Made by a program: the position numbers and the translations under genes. Positions 8,885-16,617 of a DNA stretch of 18,951 nt are shown here, one piece after another. The first letter of the stretch is position 1. Every line of letters starts with the position of its first letter. Source of the DNA: GCA-2715645 sp042095375 (GTDB lineage Bacteria; Bacteroidota; Bacteroidia; Cytophagales; MED-G16); assembly GCA_042095375.1 (NCBI GenBank), contig JBELBJ010000023.1, positions 1 to 18,951 of the forward strand, given 5' to 3'. Under the pieces are notes generated by a model. The model saw only the letters and a program-made list of their open reading frames with translations, was not told where the DNA came from and did no database searches.

Positions 8885-9355
8885 ATGATAAAAATTTATA
8901 CTGATGGATCAAGTAGAGGTAATCCAGGACCCGGAGGATATGGGGTAGTATTAATTTATAAAAACAATAGAAAAGAAATAAGTCAAGGATATAAAAACAC
9001 CACAAATAATAGAATGGAACTCCTTGCTGTAATTAAAGCATTAGAAGCTCTAAATGAAAATAATTTACAAATTAAAATATTTTCTGACTCAAAATATGTT
9101 GTAGAATCAATTGAAAAAGGGTGGATATGGAATTGGGAAAAAAAAAATTTCAAAAAAAAAATGAACGTAGATCTATGGAAAAGATTTATACCATTATATA
9201 AACAATATAATATAAAATTTGAATGGGTAAAAGGACATAATGGTTTAAAAGAAAATGAGAGATGTGATTTACTTGCAAATCTAGCAGCAGAAAAAAAAGA
9301 TCTTATAATTGATAAAGGATATGAAGAAGTCTATTCTAAAGATAAACTTGTATAA
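8885..9355 (+). CDS. rnhA: Ribonuclease HI
   Basis: Degrades the RNA strand of RNA-DNA hybrids such as R-loops and primers. It has 156 residues. The four metal-binding acidic residues are Asp7 (YTDGSSRGNPGPGG), Glu45 (NNRMELLAVI), Asp68 (FSDSKYV) and Asp128 (ERCDLLAN); the active-site His118 (KGHNG) is also present, and the basic handle region contains WIWNWEKKNFKKK. Two runs of ten A bases (9138-9147 and 9152-9161) encode this Lys-rich handle in frame, a place where polymerase slippage would break the gene. The final 25 bp overlap the end of the ROK gene on the other strand. No Shine-Dalgarno sequence precedes the ATG, only an A/T-rich stretch. Confidence 0.96.
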   Translation: MIKIYTDGSSRGNPGPGGYGVVLIYKNNRKEISQGYKNTTNNRMELLAVIKALEALNENNLQIKIFSDSKYVVESIEKGWIWNWEKKNFKKKMNVDLWKRFIPLYKQYNIKFEWVKGHNGLKENERCDLLANLAAEKKDLIIDKGYEEVYSKDKLV

Positions 9356-10074
9356 AGTGCAGAACCTATTATCCCAGCATCATTTTCTAATTTTGCTGGT
9401 AATATTTTTGCTCTCGATTTGAGCAAAGAATTGTATTCGTTAAAATATTTGCTAAATCCTCCTCCAATAATAATTAATTCAGGCGATATTAAATCCTCTA
9501 CATATTTAATGTATTCATTAAATCTAGAACACCAGTCATTTATAGAAAGGTCTAATTCTTTTCGAATTAAATTAGAAGTATATTTTTCAGCACAATCTCC
9601 ATACATCTTCAAATGACCAAATTCAATATTAGGAACTAATTTCCCATCAATAAATATTGAAGTACCTAATCCAGTTCCAACAGTAATCATTAAAACCGTA
9701 CCTTTTTTTTTTTTACCAGAACCATATTTGATTTCAGCTAAACCCGCTGCATCAGCATCATTTAAAATAAAAGATTCGCAACCTGTCTTTCTTGAAATTC
9801 TTTTACTAACATCAACTCCAACCCATTTATTACTAACATTTGCTGCAGATTGAATTTTATTTTTTATTACAACCCCTGGAAAACCACATCCAACATGCTT
9901 ATTCCAACCCAATTCTTTGATTATATTTTTTTTTATTTTTTTTATAACCTTTTTAGGGGAAGATGGTGATGGTGTTTCAAATCTAATTTTTTGAGAAATT
10001 AATTTTCCATACTTTGTATCAACAATACCTCCTTTTATACCTGAACCTCCAATATCTATTCCTAAAATTTTCAT
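9331..10074 (-). CDS. ppgK: ROK-family kinase, probable polyphosphate glucokinase
   Basis: Probably phosphorylates glucose to glucose 6-phosphate with polyphosphate (and perhaps ATP) as donor. It has 247 residues, short as in PpgK enzymes. The phosphate-binding loop GIDIGGSGIKGG is at residues 5-16, GFPGVV at 64-69, catalytic Asp106 in NDADAAGLAE, the second phosphate loop TVGTGLGTS near 131-139, and a C-terminal adenosine-type motif IIGGGFSKYF. The ROK zinc motif (CxCGxxGCxE) is absent after GHLK, as is typical of the PpgK branch. The gene begins directly after the pcrA stop codon (TAA then ATG), so the two form one transcription unit. A run of twelve A bases on the coding strand (9703-9714) encodes four lysines before the second phosphate loop. 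A donor other than polyphosphate cannot be excluded. Confidence 0.85.
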   Translation of the reverse strand: MKILGIDIGGSGIKGGIVDTKYGKLISQKIRFETPSPSSPKKVIKKIKKNIIKELGWNKHVGCGFPGVVIKNKIQSAANVSNKWVGVDVSKRISRKTGCESFILNDADAAGLAEIKYGSGKKKKGTVLMITVGTGLGTSIFIDGKLVPNIEFGHLKMYGDCAEKYTSNLIRKELDLSINDWCSRFNEYIKYVEDLISPELIIIGGGFSKYFNEYNSLLKSRAKILPAKLENDAGIIGSALYTSLSLE

Positions 10075-12288
10075 TTAATTAACTATTCTTAGCCTAGCAA
10101 AACTCAATAATAATGTTTTTTCACCTACTAATTTGAAATTCACAATGGCTTTTTGTTGATTTTGAGTTTTATCGATACTTTTAATTAAACCATAACCAAA
10201 CTTTTTATGTTCAATTTTCATGCCTTCTTTTAAATCTTTTAAATCACTTTCAATAAAATTTTCAGAAGGAGTATGAGTTATATTACTTTTAATTTTGTTT
10301 TTTTTATCTGAAATTAAATTTTTAACAAAACTTCTATTTTTAACTTCTCCAAGTAAGTTTTCAATATGATTCTTATCTATTTCATCAATAAATCTACTTG
10401 GTTGACATTCCTTAAGAATTCCATATCTATATCTTGTATTTGAATAAGTCAAATATAATTTTTTCATTGCTCTTGTGATAGCAACATAAAATAATCTTCT
10501 TTCTTCTTCAAGATCATTTCTGGAACTTAACATCATTTGAGATGGAAATAAGTCTTCCTCCATACCAACAATAAAAACAACTTCAAATTCTAATCCTTTT
10601 GACATATGAACAGTCATTAGTGACACATGATTATCATTATTATTTTCAGAGTCTTGATCAGTTAGTAATGCAATTTCTTGAAGAAAAGAATCTATAGATG
10701 ATTCCTTATTATCTGTATCAATATATTCTTTTATAGAATTAAGAAGCTCTTGAATATTTTCATATTTATTTAAACCTTCAATAGTTTTATCATCATAAAA
10801 CTCTTTTGTTAAGCCAGACAAAGAACAAATATGAGAAGCTGATGTATAAGCATCATTATTTTGAGAATAACTAATGAAACCTTTTATTAAATCAGAAAAT
10901 TTCTCCAATTGAGTTGAAATTCTTGAATTAAAGTATTTTTTAGCATCTAGAATAACATCCCATATTCTAAGATCATTTTCATTAGCAATCAAAATAATTT
11001 TTTCCAAAGTGTTTTTTCCAATTCCTCTCCTAGGGAAATTTATTATTCTTCTCAATGATTGTTCATCATTTTGATTAATTGTAAATCTTAAATATGCTAT
11101 TAAATCTTTTATTTCTTTTCTTTGATAAAATGATATTCCACCATAAACCTTATATTCAATTCCAATTCTTCTTAATGCCTCTTCTATTGATCTTGATTGA
11201 CTATTTGTACGATATAATACTGCAAAATTTGAATTTAAAAAATGATTTTTGTTTTTTTCTTCAAAAATTAATGAAGCAACCATTTTTCCTTCCTGATTAT
11301 CCGAAAAAGATTTTTTAATAGAAATTAATTCACCCTCTTCATTATCTGTCCAAATACTTTTACTTATTTTAGATGAATTATTTTTTATAATTGAATTAGC
11401 TGCCCCAACTATATTTTTTGTTGATCTATAATTTTGTTCTAATTTAATTAAATTAAGTTCCGAATAGTCTTTTTCAAAATTTAAGATGTTATTTATATCA
11501 GCCCCCCTAAACGCATAAATGCTTTGAGCATCATCTCCAACGACACAAATATTTCTTTTGACGGCAGATAATTTTTTTGTTATCAAATATTGTGAAAAAT
11601 TTGTGTCCTGAAATTCATCAATCAAAACATAATGAAACCTTTGTTGAAATTTATTTAACACATCAACATGTTCCTTGAATAAAATATTTGTATTAAATAA
11701 TAAATCATCAAAATCCATTGCTTGAGATTTAAAACACCTCTTAACATATTCTCTATAAATAATTCCTATATTAGGTCGAGATGATGATATATCTTCTTCT
11801 TGAATAATTTTATTATTTAGATATTCGTTAAAAGAAATTAATCTATTTTTTGCATTTGATATTCTATTATAAACATAGTTTTCTTTATAAAGTTTATTAT
11901 CATATCCTAATTCCTGAACTATATTCTTGATTAAAGATTTAGAATCTTGAGTATCATAAATTGTAAAATTTGAGGGGTAGCCAATTTTATTACCTTCAGC
12001 TCTTAAAATTCTAGCAAAAACCGAATGAAAAGTTCCCATCCACAAGTTTCTTGCATCAGTACCAACCACTTGTTCGATTCTGTCTTTCATTTCATTAGAT
12101 GCTTTGTTTGTAAATGTTAAAGCTAAAATTGAAAAAGGATCAACATTATGTTTTTTAATTAAATGGGCAATTCTATATGTTAAGACTCTAGTTTTTCCTG
12201 ATCCAGCACCTGCAATAACTAAACAAGGTCCTTCAACATTTAAAACAGCGTCTTTCTGGGATTTATTTAATTGATTTATATAATCCAT
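10075..12288 (-). CDS. pcrA: ATP-dependent DNA helicase PcrA/UvrD
   Basis: Superfamily 1A 3'-5' helicase for nucleotide excision repair, mismatch repair and removal of blocked RNA polymerase or recombinase filaments. It has 737 residues, full length for the family. Motifs visible in order are the Q-motif (LNKSQKDAV), Walker A AGAGSGKT with Lys32, motif Ia (ALTFTNKASNEM), motif II LIDEFQDTN, motif III VGDDAQSIYAFRGA, motif IV LEQNYRSTKNI, motif V VSLMTVHMSKGLEFEVVF and motif VI VAITRAMKKLYL. The C-terminal EHKKFGYGLIKSI with VGEKTLLLSFARL is the Tudor-like module that in PcrA binds RNA polymerase. It is divergent from the DUF4290 gene over an 80 bp gap and heads a unit with ppgK. Confidence 0.96.
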   Translation of the reverse strand: MDYINQLNKSQKDAVLNVEGPCLVIAGAGSGKTRVLTYRIAHLIKKHNVDPFSILALTFTNKASNEMKDRIEQVVGTDARNLWMGTFHSVFARILRAEGNKIGYPSNFTIYDTQDSKSLIKNIVQELGYDNKLYKENYVYNRISNAKNRLISFNEYLNNKIIQEEDISSSRPNIGIIYREYVKRCFKSQAMDFDDLLFNTNILFKEHVDVLNKFQQRFHYVLIDEFQDTNFSQYLITKKLSAVKRNICVVGDDAQSIYAFRGADINNILNFEKDYSELNLIKLEQNYRSTKNIVGAANSIIKNNSSKISKSIWTDNEEGELISIKKSFSDNQEGKMVASLIFEEKNKNHFLNSNFAVLYRTNSQSRSIEEALRRIGIEYKVYGGISFYQRKEIKDLIAYLRFTINQNDEQSLRRIINFPRRGIGKNTLEKIILIANENDLRIWDVILDAKKYFNSRISTQLEKFSDLIKGFISYSQNNDAYTSASHICSLSGLTKEFYDDKTIEGLNKYENIQELLNSIKEYIDTDNKESSIDSFLQEIALLTDQDSENNNDNHVSLMTVHMSKGLEFEVVFIVGMEEDLFPSQMMLSSRNDLEEERRLFYVAITRAMKKLYLTYSNTRYRYGILKECQPSRFIDEIDKNHIENLLGEVKNRSFVKNLISDKKNKIKSNITHTPSENFIESDLKDLKEGMKIEHKKFGYGLIKSIDKTQNQQKAIVNFKLVGEKTLLLSFARLRIVN

Positions 12289-12344
12289 AAATTATTTAAT
12301 AAATAAGTAAAGGAATCTAATACATAATTAAAAAAAAAATTACT

Positions 12345-12352
12345 TAGTTTTG
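12345..12352 (+). promoter_or_regulatory. Bacteroidota-type -7 promoter element upstream of DUF4290-murA
   Basis: TAGTTTTG matches the Bacteroidota -7 consensus TAnnTTTG exactly and lies 16 bp before the DUF4290 ATG, in the 80 bp gap between divergent genes. A clear -33 TTG at the usual distance is not visible, and a run of ten A bases (12330-12339) sits just upstream. Such short matches arise easily in AT-rich DNA, so this is a moderate call. Confidence 0.45.
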
Positions 12353-12368
12353 GAAAAAGTTTTAAAAA

Positions 12369-13001
12369 ATGGAATATAATACAACAAGAGAAAAACTAGT
12401 TTTAAGAGAATATGGAAGAAATTTTCATAAATTAATTGATCATGTTAAAAGTATCAAAGTAAAAGAAAAGAGAACAGATCTATCAAAATTGCTTGTTAAA
12501 CTTATGAATATGGCTCATCCAGAGTTAAAAAGTCAAAATGAAATAGAACAAAAACTATGGGATGATTTACATGTCATGTCAAACTTTGAACTTAATGTTA
12601 ATAGCCCTTATCCTATGCCAGAAATGGATAAGTCAAAAGGTATTACGAAACTAGAATACCCAAAAAGTGTTATTAAGTTCAGACACTATGGAAAAAAAAT
12701 AGAGCTTTTAATAGAGGAAGCAAGTAAAATAAAAGATTCAAAAGAAAGAGAATCAGCTATAATTCATATTGGAAAAATAATGAAATCATTTTTTGGAATG
12801 TGGAATAAAGAAACTATTGATAATAAGGTTATTATTAAGAATATAAAAGAACTTTCAAATGGTAAACTAGACATTGACTTAAAAAAAGTTGAAGAACTTA
12901 ATCTTTTTTATAAAAATACAAGAGAAAGAGGATCAAAATCTTATCATAGAAAGTTTTCAAGACCAAAAACCATGAAACCTTTTAGAAGAAGAAGAGGATA
13001 A
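12369..13001 (+). CDS. DUF4290 family protein
   Basis: A conserved Bacteroidota protein of unknown function, 210 residues, recognised from EYGRNFHKLIDHV near the N-terminus, KLWDDLHVMSNFELNV around residues 57-72, and a second half with KFRHYGKKIELLIEEA. No signal peptide or membrane segment is seen, so it should be cytoplasmic, and it looks largely alpha-helical. The C-terminus is very basic (KFSRPKTMKPFRRRRG), which may bind nucleic acid or an acidic partner; this is inference. Its stop overlaps the murA start by one base (TAATG), so the two are almost certainly translated from one message, and this pairing is common across Bacteroidota. Coupling to peptidoglycan synthesis is suggested by position only. 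Confidence 0.85.
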   Translation: MEYNTTREKLVLREYGRNFHKLIDHVKSIKVKEKRTDLSKLLVKLMNMAHPELKSQNEIEQKLWDDLHVMSNFELNVNSPYPMPEMDKSKGITKLEYPKSVIKFRHYGKKIELLIEEASKIKDSKERESAIIHIGKIMKSFFGMWNKETIDNKVIIKNIKELSNGKLDIDLKKVEELNLFYKNTRERGSKSYHRKFSRPKTMKPFRRRRG

Positions 13002-14305
13002 TGGATTCATTTAGAATTTTAGGGGGGAAAAAATTAAAAGGTGAAATTATTCCTCAAGGAGCTAAAAATGAAGCTCTTCAAATAATTTGTGCTACTCTAC
13101 TAACATCTGATAAAATCATAATTAATAATGTGCCTGACATTAAAGATGTAATGATGTTAATTGAACTCTTAAAAGAATTAGGTGTTAAAGTTGAAAAAAA
13201 TTCCAAAAACTCTTTTTCTTTTTCATCAAATAAAATAAACCTTTCATATTTGAATTCTAATGTTTTTTTTGAAAAAGCTGCAGAAATTCGAGGTTCTATT
13301 ATGTTAGTTGGGCCACTTCTTGCAAGATTCAAAGTTGCTTCATTCCCAAAACCTGGAGGAGATAAAATTGGTAGAAGAAGAATAGATACTCATTTAAATG
13401 GATTAAAAGAATTAGGAGCAAAATTTAGTTATAACAATAAAAATTTCTCATATAAGATTTCAACAAAAAAATTAATAGGAAAATATATTTTACTTGACGA
13501 AGCTTCTGTAACTGGAACTGCAAATATCATTATGGCATCGGTTTTAGCTGAAGGTACTACAACAATATATAACGCAGCGTGTGAACCATATATACAACAG
13601 CTTTGTTTAATGATAAATTCAATGGGAGGAAAAATATCTGGTATTGGATCAAATATGATTAAAATTATAGGAGTTAAAGAACTTAATGGAACAACTCATC
13701 AAATCTTACCTGATATGATTGAGATTGGTAGTTTCATAGGCTTAGCTGCTATGACAGGGTCAGAAATAACTATAAAAAATGCATCCATTAAAAATTTAGG
13801 AATAATTCCTGATACATTTAGTAGGATAGGAATTGATATGAAATTTAAAAATGATGATATTTTAATTCCAAGTCAAAAGAGCTATGAAATAGAGTCATTT
13901 ATTGATGGTTCAATTATGACAATTTCTGATGCGATATGGCCAGGTTTTTCTCCTGACTTATTGAGCATAGCACTTGTTACTTCCATTCAGGCTAAAGGTA
14001 CGGTTTTGATACATCAAAAAATGTTTGAAAGTAGACTTTTTTTTGTTGATAAACTCATTGAAATGGGAGCTCAAATTATTCTTTGTGACCCTCACAGGGC
14101 TACAGTTATAGGGCTAAACAGGAAGCACCCTCTTAAAGGCATAAAAATGTCTTCGCCAGATATTAGAGCAGGGGTTTCTTTATTAATTGCTGCATTATCT
14201 GCCGAAGGTGAAAGTATTATAGATAATGTTAATCAAATTGATAGAGGTTATAGTGATATTGAAAATAGATTAAAAAACCTAGGAGCAGATATTGAAAGAA
14301 TTTAA
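13001..14305 (+). CDS. murA: UDP-N-acetylglucosamine 1-carboxyvinyltransferase MurA (Asp-type active site)
   Basis: First committed step of peptidoglycan synthesis: transfer of enolpyruvate from PEP to UDP-GlcNAc. It has 434 residues, with the paired-lobe EPSP-synthase-like fold. Lys22-Asn23 (QGAKNEA) of the substrate site is present, as are RRRIDTHLNGLKELGA, DEASVTGTANI, LPDMIEIGSFIG, ESFIDGSIMTISDA and FESRLFFVDKL with the PEP-contacting Arg. The mobile loop reads PKPGGDKIG, so the residue equivalent to E. coli Cys115 is Asp121 (codon 13361-13363). Cys115 is the target of fosfomycin, and Asp variants in other bacteria are active and fosfomycin-resistant, so intrinsic resistance is expected. 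From memory, this PGGD form is usual in Bacteroidota. The last 4 bp overlap the convergent START-domain gene. Confidence 0.97.
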   Translation: MDSFRILGGKKLKGEIIPQGAKNEALQIICATLLTSDKIIINNVPDIKDVMMLIELLKELGVKVEKNSKNSFSFSSNKINLSYLNSNVFFEKAAEIRGSIMLVGPLLARFKVASFPKPGGDKIGRRRIDTHLNGLKELGAKFSYNNKNFSYKISTKKLIGKYILLDEASVTGTANIIMASVLAEGTTTIYNAACEPYIQQLCLMINSMGGKISGIGSNMIKIIGVKELNGTTHQILPDMIEIGSFIGLAAMTGSEITIKNASIKNLGIIPDTFSRIGIDMKFKNDDILIPSQKSYEIESFIDGSIMTISDAIWPGFSPDLLSIALVTSIQAKGTVLIHQKMFESRLFFVDKLIEMGAQIILCDPHRATVIGLNRKHPLKGIKMSSPDIRAGVSLLIAALSAEGESIIDNVNQIDRGYSDIENRLKNLGADIERI

Positions 14306-14886
14306 TTAAATTCTTTTTGTAAATTTTTCATTGCATATAATGGACTTTGAGTTATAAATAGGTCTGTAATCCAAGCAGGAATTCCTTGAATATCAGAATT
14401 AGATTGAAGAGAAACTTTCGTTTTAAATTTATCTATATACTCAAGCGTCCAAATAGAATTTGAATTTATAATCCTTTTATATCTATCATTATTAGGAATA
14501 AAATTCGGTCGGGATTCTAATTCAATTTTAATAAACTTTTTTTCTTTTATATTAGAAACTTCCATTATTAAATCTCTATCATCTAAAGGCCAATTCATTT
14601 TTATTGTAAAGTATACATAAAAAGTCTTTTCATTAACTGGCGATATAATTTTACTTGATTCTATTTTATACATCCATTGATTTGCTTTGTTAAAATCCAT
14701 AATAAATAAAAAAACACTATCCATATTTGTATTTAATATAGTCTCACCTAAAAATTCTTTTATACCATTATTTAAACTTCTTGTAAAGACTTTGACATTA
14801 TCTTGATTTTTTTTCAATTCCCAATCAATTAAGTTTTGATAAAAAAATGAAATTAATGTTATAACAATTGAAAAAATTAAATTCAT
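14302..14886 (-). CDS. Exported START/SRPBCC-domain protein
   Basis: A 194-residue protein with a START-type lipid-binding fold, judged from WELKKNQDNVKVFTR, a middle MDFNKANQWMYKIESSKII, then VYFTIKMNWPLDDRDLIME, and a C-terminal helix region with GIPAWITDLF. Such proteins enclose a hydrophobic ligand. The first 19 or so residues form a hydrophobic signal peptide or anchor, so it probably acts in the periplasm or at the inner membrane. The ligand is unknown; a lipid or isoprenoid is plausible. It stands alone on the minus strand; its stop overlaps the murA stop within a TTAA palindrome (14302-14305). A possible -7 element lies upstream at 14928-14935. Confidence 0.75.
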   Translation of the reverse strand: MNLIFSIVITLISFFYQNLIDWELKKNQDNVKVFTRSLNNGIKEFLGETILNTNMDSVFLFIMDFNKANQWMYKIESSKIISPVNEKTFYVYFTIKMNWPLDDRDLIMEVSNIKEKKFIKIELESRPNFIPNNDRYKRIINSNSIWTLEYIDKFKTKVSLQSNSDIQGIPAWITDLFITQSPLYAMKNLQKEFN

Positions 14887-14927
14887 TATATATAAATTTT
14901 TTTTGAATGAAATTTTATTAATTTGAT

Positions 14928-14935
14928 CAAAATTA
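14928..14935 (-). promoter_or_regulatory. Possible -7 promoter element for the START-domain gene
   Basis: On the minus strand this reads TAATTTTG, an exact TAnnTTTG match, 41 bp before the START-domain ATG in the 90 bp divergent gap 14887-14976. No -33 TTG is seen at the usual spacing (a TTG lies only 9 bp upstream). For the plus-strand gene of the same gap, only a one-mismatch candidate AATATTTG (14950-14957) is visible. The call is weak because the gap is very AT-rich. Confidence 0.3.
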
Positions 14936-14976
14936 TAACTTAGTCAATAAATATTTGATAAATAATCAAAAAGTTG

Positions 14977-16617
14977 ATGAATATAATATCAAAGTTTCTT
15001 TTAATTATATTTTTATTTTTATTATTTGAAACAAAGAGCTATAGTCAAGCTTCTGGGGATTCAACTGAAATTACTATAGATAGTATTACAACAAAAGTTG
15101 AAATATTTCAAAATAAAATATCAAATTCTGAAATTTCATTCATCATAGATCAGATAAAAGTAAATAATGAATCAATAAAAATTGAACCTAAAAATAAACA
15201 AAGCTATAATGTAAAGCTAAATGAAAGAGATACTTTAGAAATAGAATTATCAATTAGTTCTAATAATGAAATTATTTTTAACTATTTTTTTAACGATAAT
15301 CAAAATTATAGGGTTTTAAATAATGGAAAAATAGTTTATGATAAAGCATCAAAAAAAATATATTTTGATTTCATACCCAATAATACTCAAGCTCAAAATA
15401 AATTCATTACTTGGAATCTCTTTGCAAATAATTTATCTGGAGGCATTGCTAAATATAATCTAACAATTGAAATAACCAATTTAGATTATCCTCCTAAAAT
15501 TTTAAACAAACAAATAGATAAAATCATTAGAGAAAAATACATTTTTGATTATATACCTATAATATCGGATGGGGATGATGGAGTCTTATTTTCTCTAGAA
15601 ACAGATGCACCAATCAACGAATTTAATCCTATAAATGGTAAAATTAGTTGGACTATTGATCCCAATGAAATTAAAGTTTTGGAAAAAACTTTCTCTTTTT
15701 TTATGAAGGTATATAAAGTAAATAATCCAGAAAAATTTGATTCTGATACTTTTAAAATCATTTATTCAGAAAAAAATTATGCTCCTGTTTTTGGTAAAAC
15801 TTCTAAATGGATAGTGGAAGAAGGTAAATATCATGAATATAAGATTCCAGTAGAAGATCCAAATGTTAATGACTCATTTGTAATTGAAAATGTTGGAGCA
15901 CAATTTCCTAGAGACATGATTCTTGATAGTAAAAATAAAATGATTAAGTTCAGTCCCGATTATGAACATGTAACAAAATCTAATGGATCCCAAAATTATA
16001 ATTTGCAATTAAAAGCTACTGACATTTCGGGTCTAAGTTCTCAGAATTCTTTAGAGGTAGTAGTCTTAAATTCATTAAATCCAGAAAAAGTTCAAGAAAA
16101 AATCAATATTCTATTAAAAGAACTAACTAACCAACAAAATAAACTTGATGGTATTAATGAAAATTTAAAATGGATAGAAGCTAAATCGAAAAATAATAGA
16201 AAAATTAGGACTTTTTCAGCTGCAGCAATAACATTTTTAGGAGGAGTAGTAGGAGTTTTAGCTTCAAATTCAGAAGTTTCTAGAAAAGGATTTAGACTAG
16301 CAGGACCAATTATTGGAGCAAGTGGAGCTGTCTTATCTGTATTCAATGAAGTCTTATCTGGAGAAGATAATGAAATTAAAAATCTACTTCAAGAAACCAT
16401 TAAACTTCAGTCTAACGTAATAGCAAAATATGACAGATTAAAATATTTTAAAGACTCAAAAAATAATACTGATTTTGAAAATCAAGAAGTTGATTTACTT
16501 ATAAGAACAATTGAAAATGATAGAGAAACATTAAATAAGAACTTATTTACTATTTCTGAAAACTATAAAAGAATTATATCGGAGAAAAGAATAAAAAATA
16601 TACTTCTAAAAAAATGA
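14977..16617 (+). CDS. Exported cadherin/Ig-like repeat protein with glycine-rich hydrophobic hairpin and coiled coils
   Basis: I do not recognise a named family. From the ATG it has 546 residues; the TTG one codon upstream is less likely. A signal peptide covers residues 1-23 (cleavage near SYSQ). The N-terminal two thirds look beta-rich, with probably three cadherin/Ig-like repeats: about 50-168 ending GGIAKYNLTIEITNLDYPP, about 172-265, and about 269-365, which begins NYAPVFG and ends LQLKATDISGLSSQNSLEV, a classic cadherin-like finish. A predicted coiled coil (369-408) follows, then two hydrophobic Gly/Ala-rich arms with GxxxG spacing (413-430, Gly422 and Gly426; 441-456, Gly443 and Gly447) separated by a charged turn, then a long charged helix (464-546). 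This suggests an adhesive or binding ectodomain with a helical hairpin that could pack or enter a membrane; that is inference. Its stop overlaps the next start (ATGA). Confidence 0.75.
   Translation: MNIISKFLLIIFLFLLFETKSYSQASGDSTEITIDSITTKVEIFQNKISNSEISFIIDQIKVNNESIKIEPKNKQSYNVKLNERDTLEIELSISSNNEIIFNYFFNDNQNYRVLNNGKIVYDKASKKIYFDFIPNNTQAQNKFITWNLFANNLSGGIAKYNLTIEITNLDYPPKILNKQIDKIIREKYIFDYIPIISDGDDGVLFSLETDAPINEFNPINGKISWTIDPNEIKVLEKTFSFFMKVYKVNNPEKFDSDTFKIIYSEKNYAPVFGKTSKWIVEEGKYHEYKIPVEDPNVNDSFVIENVGAQFPRDMILDSKNKMIKFSPDYEHVTKSNGSQNYNLQLKATDISGLSSQNSLEVVVLNSLNPEKVQEKINILLKELTNQQNKLDGINENLKWIEAKSKNNRKIRTFSAAAITFLGGVVGVLASNSEVSRKGFRLAGPIIGASGAVLSVFNEVLSGEDNEIKNLLQETIKLQSNVIAKYDRLKYFKDSKNNTDFENQEVDLLIRTIENDRETLNKNLFTISENYKRIISEKRIKNILLKK

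Noticed and set aside
14974..14976. TTG start for the hairpin protein
   Set aside because: The next codon is ATG followed by a typical signal peptide.
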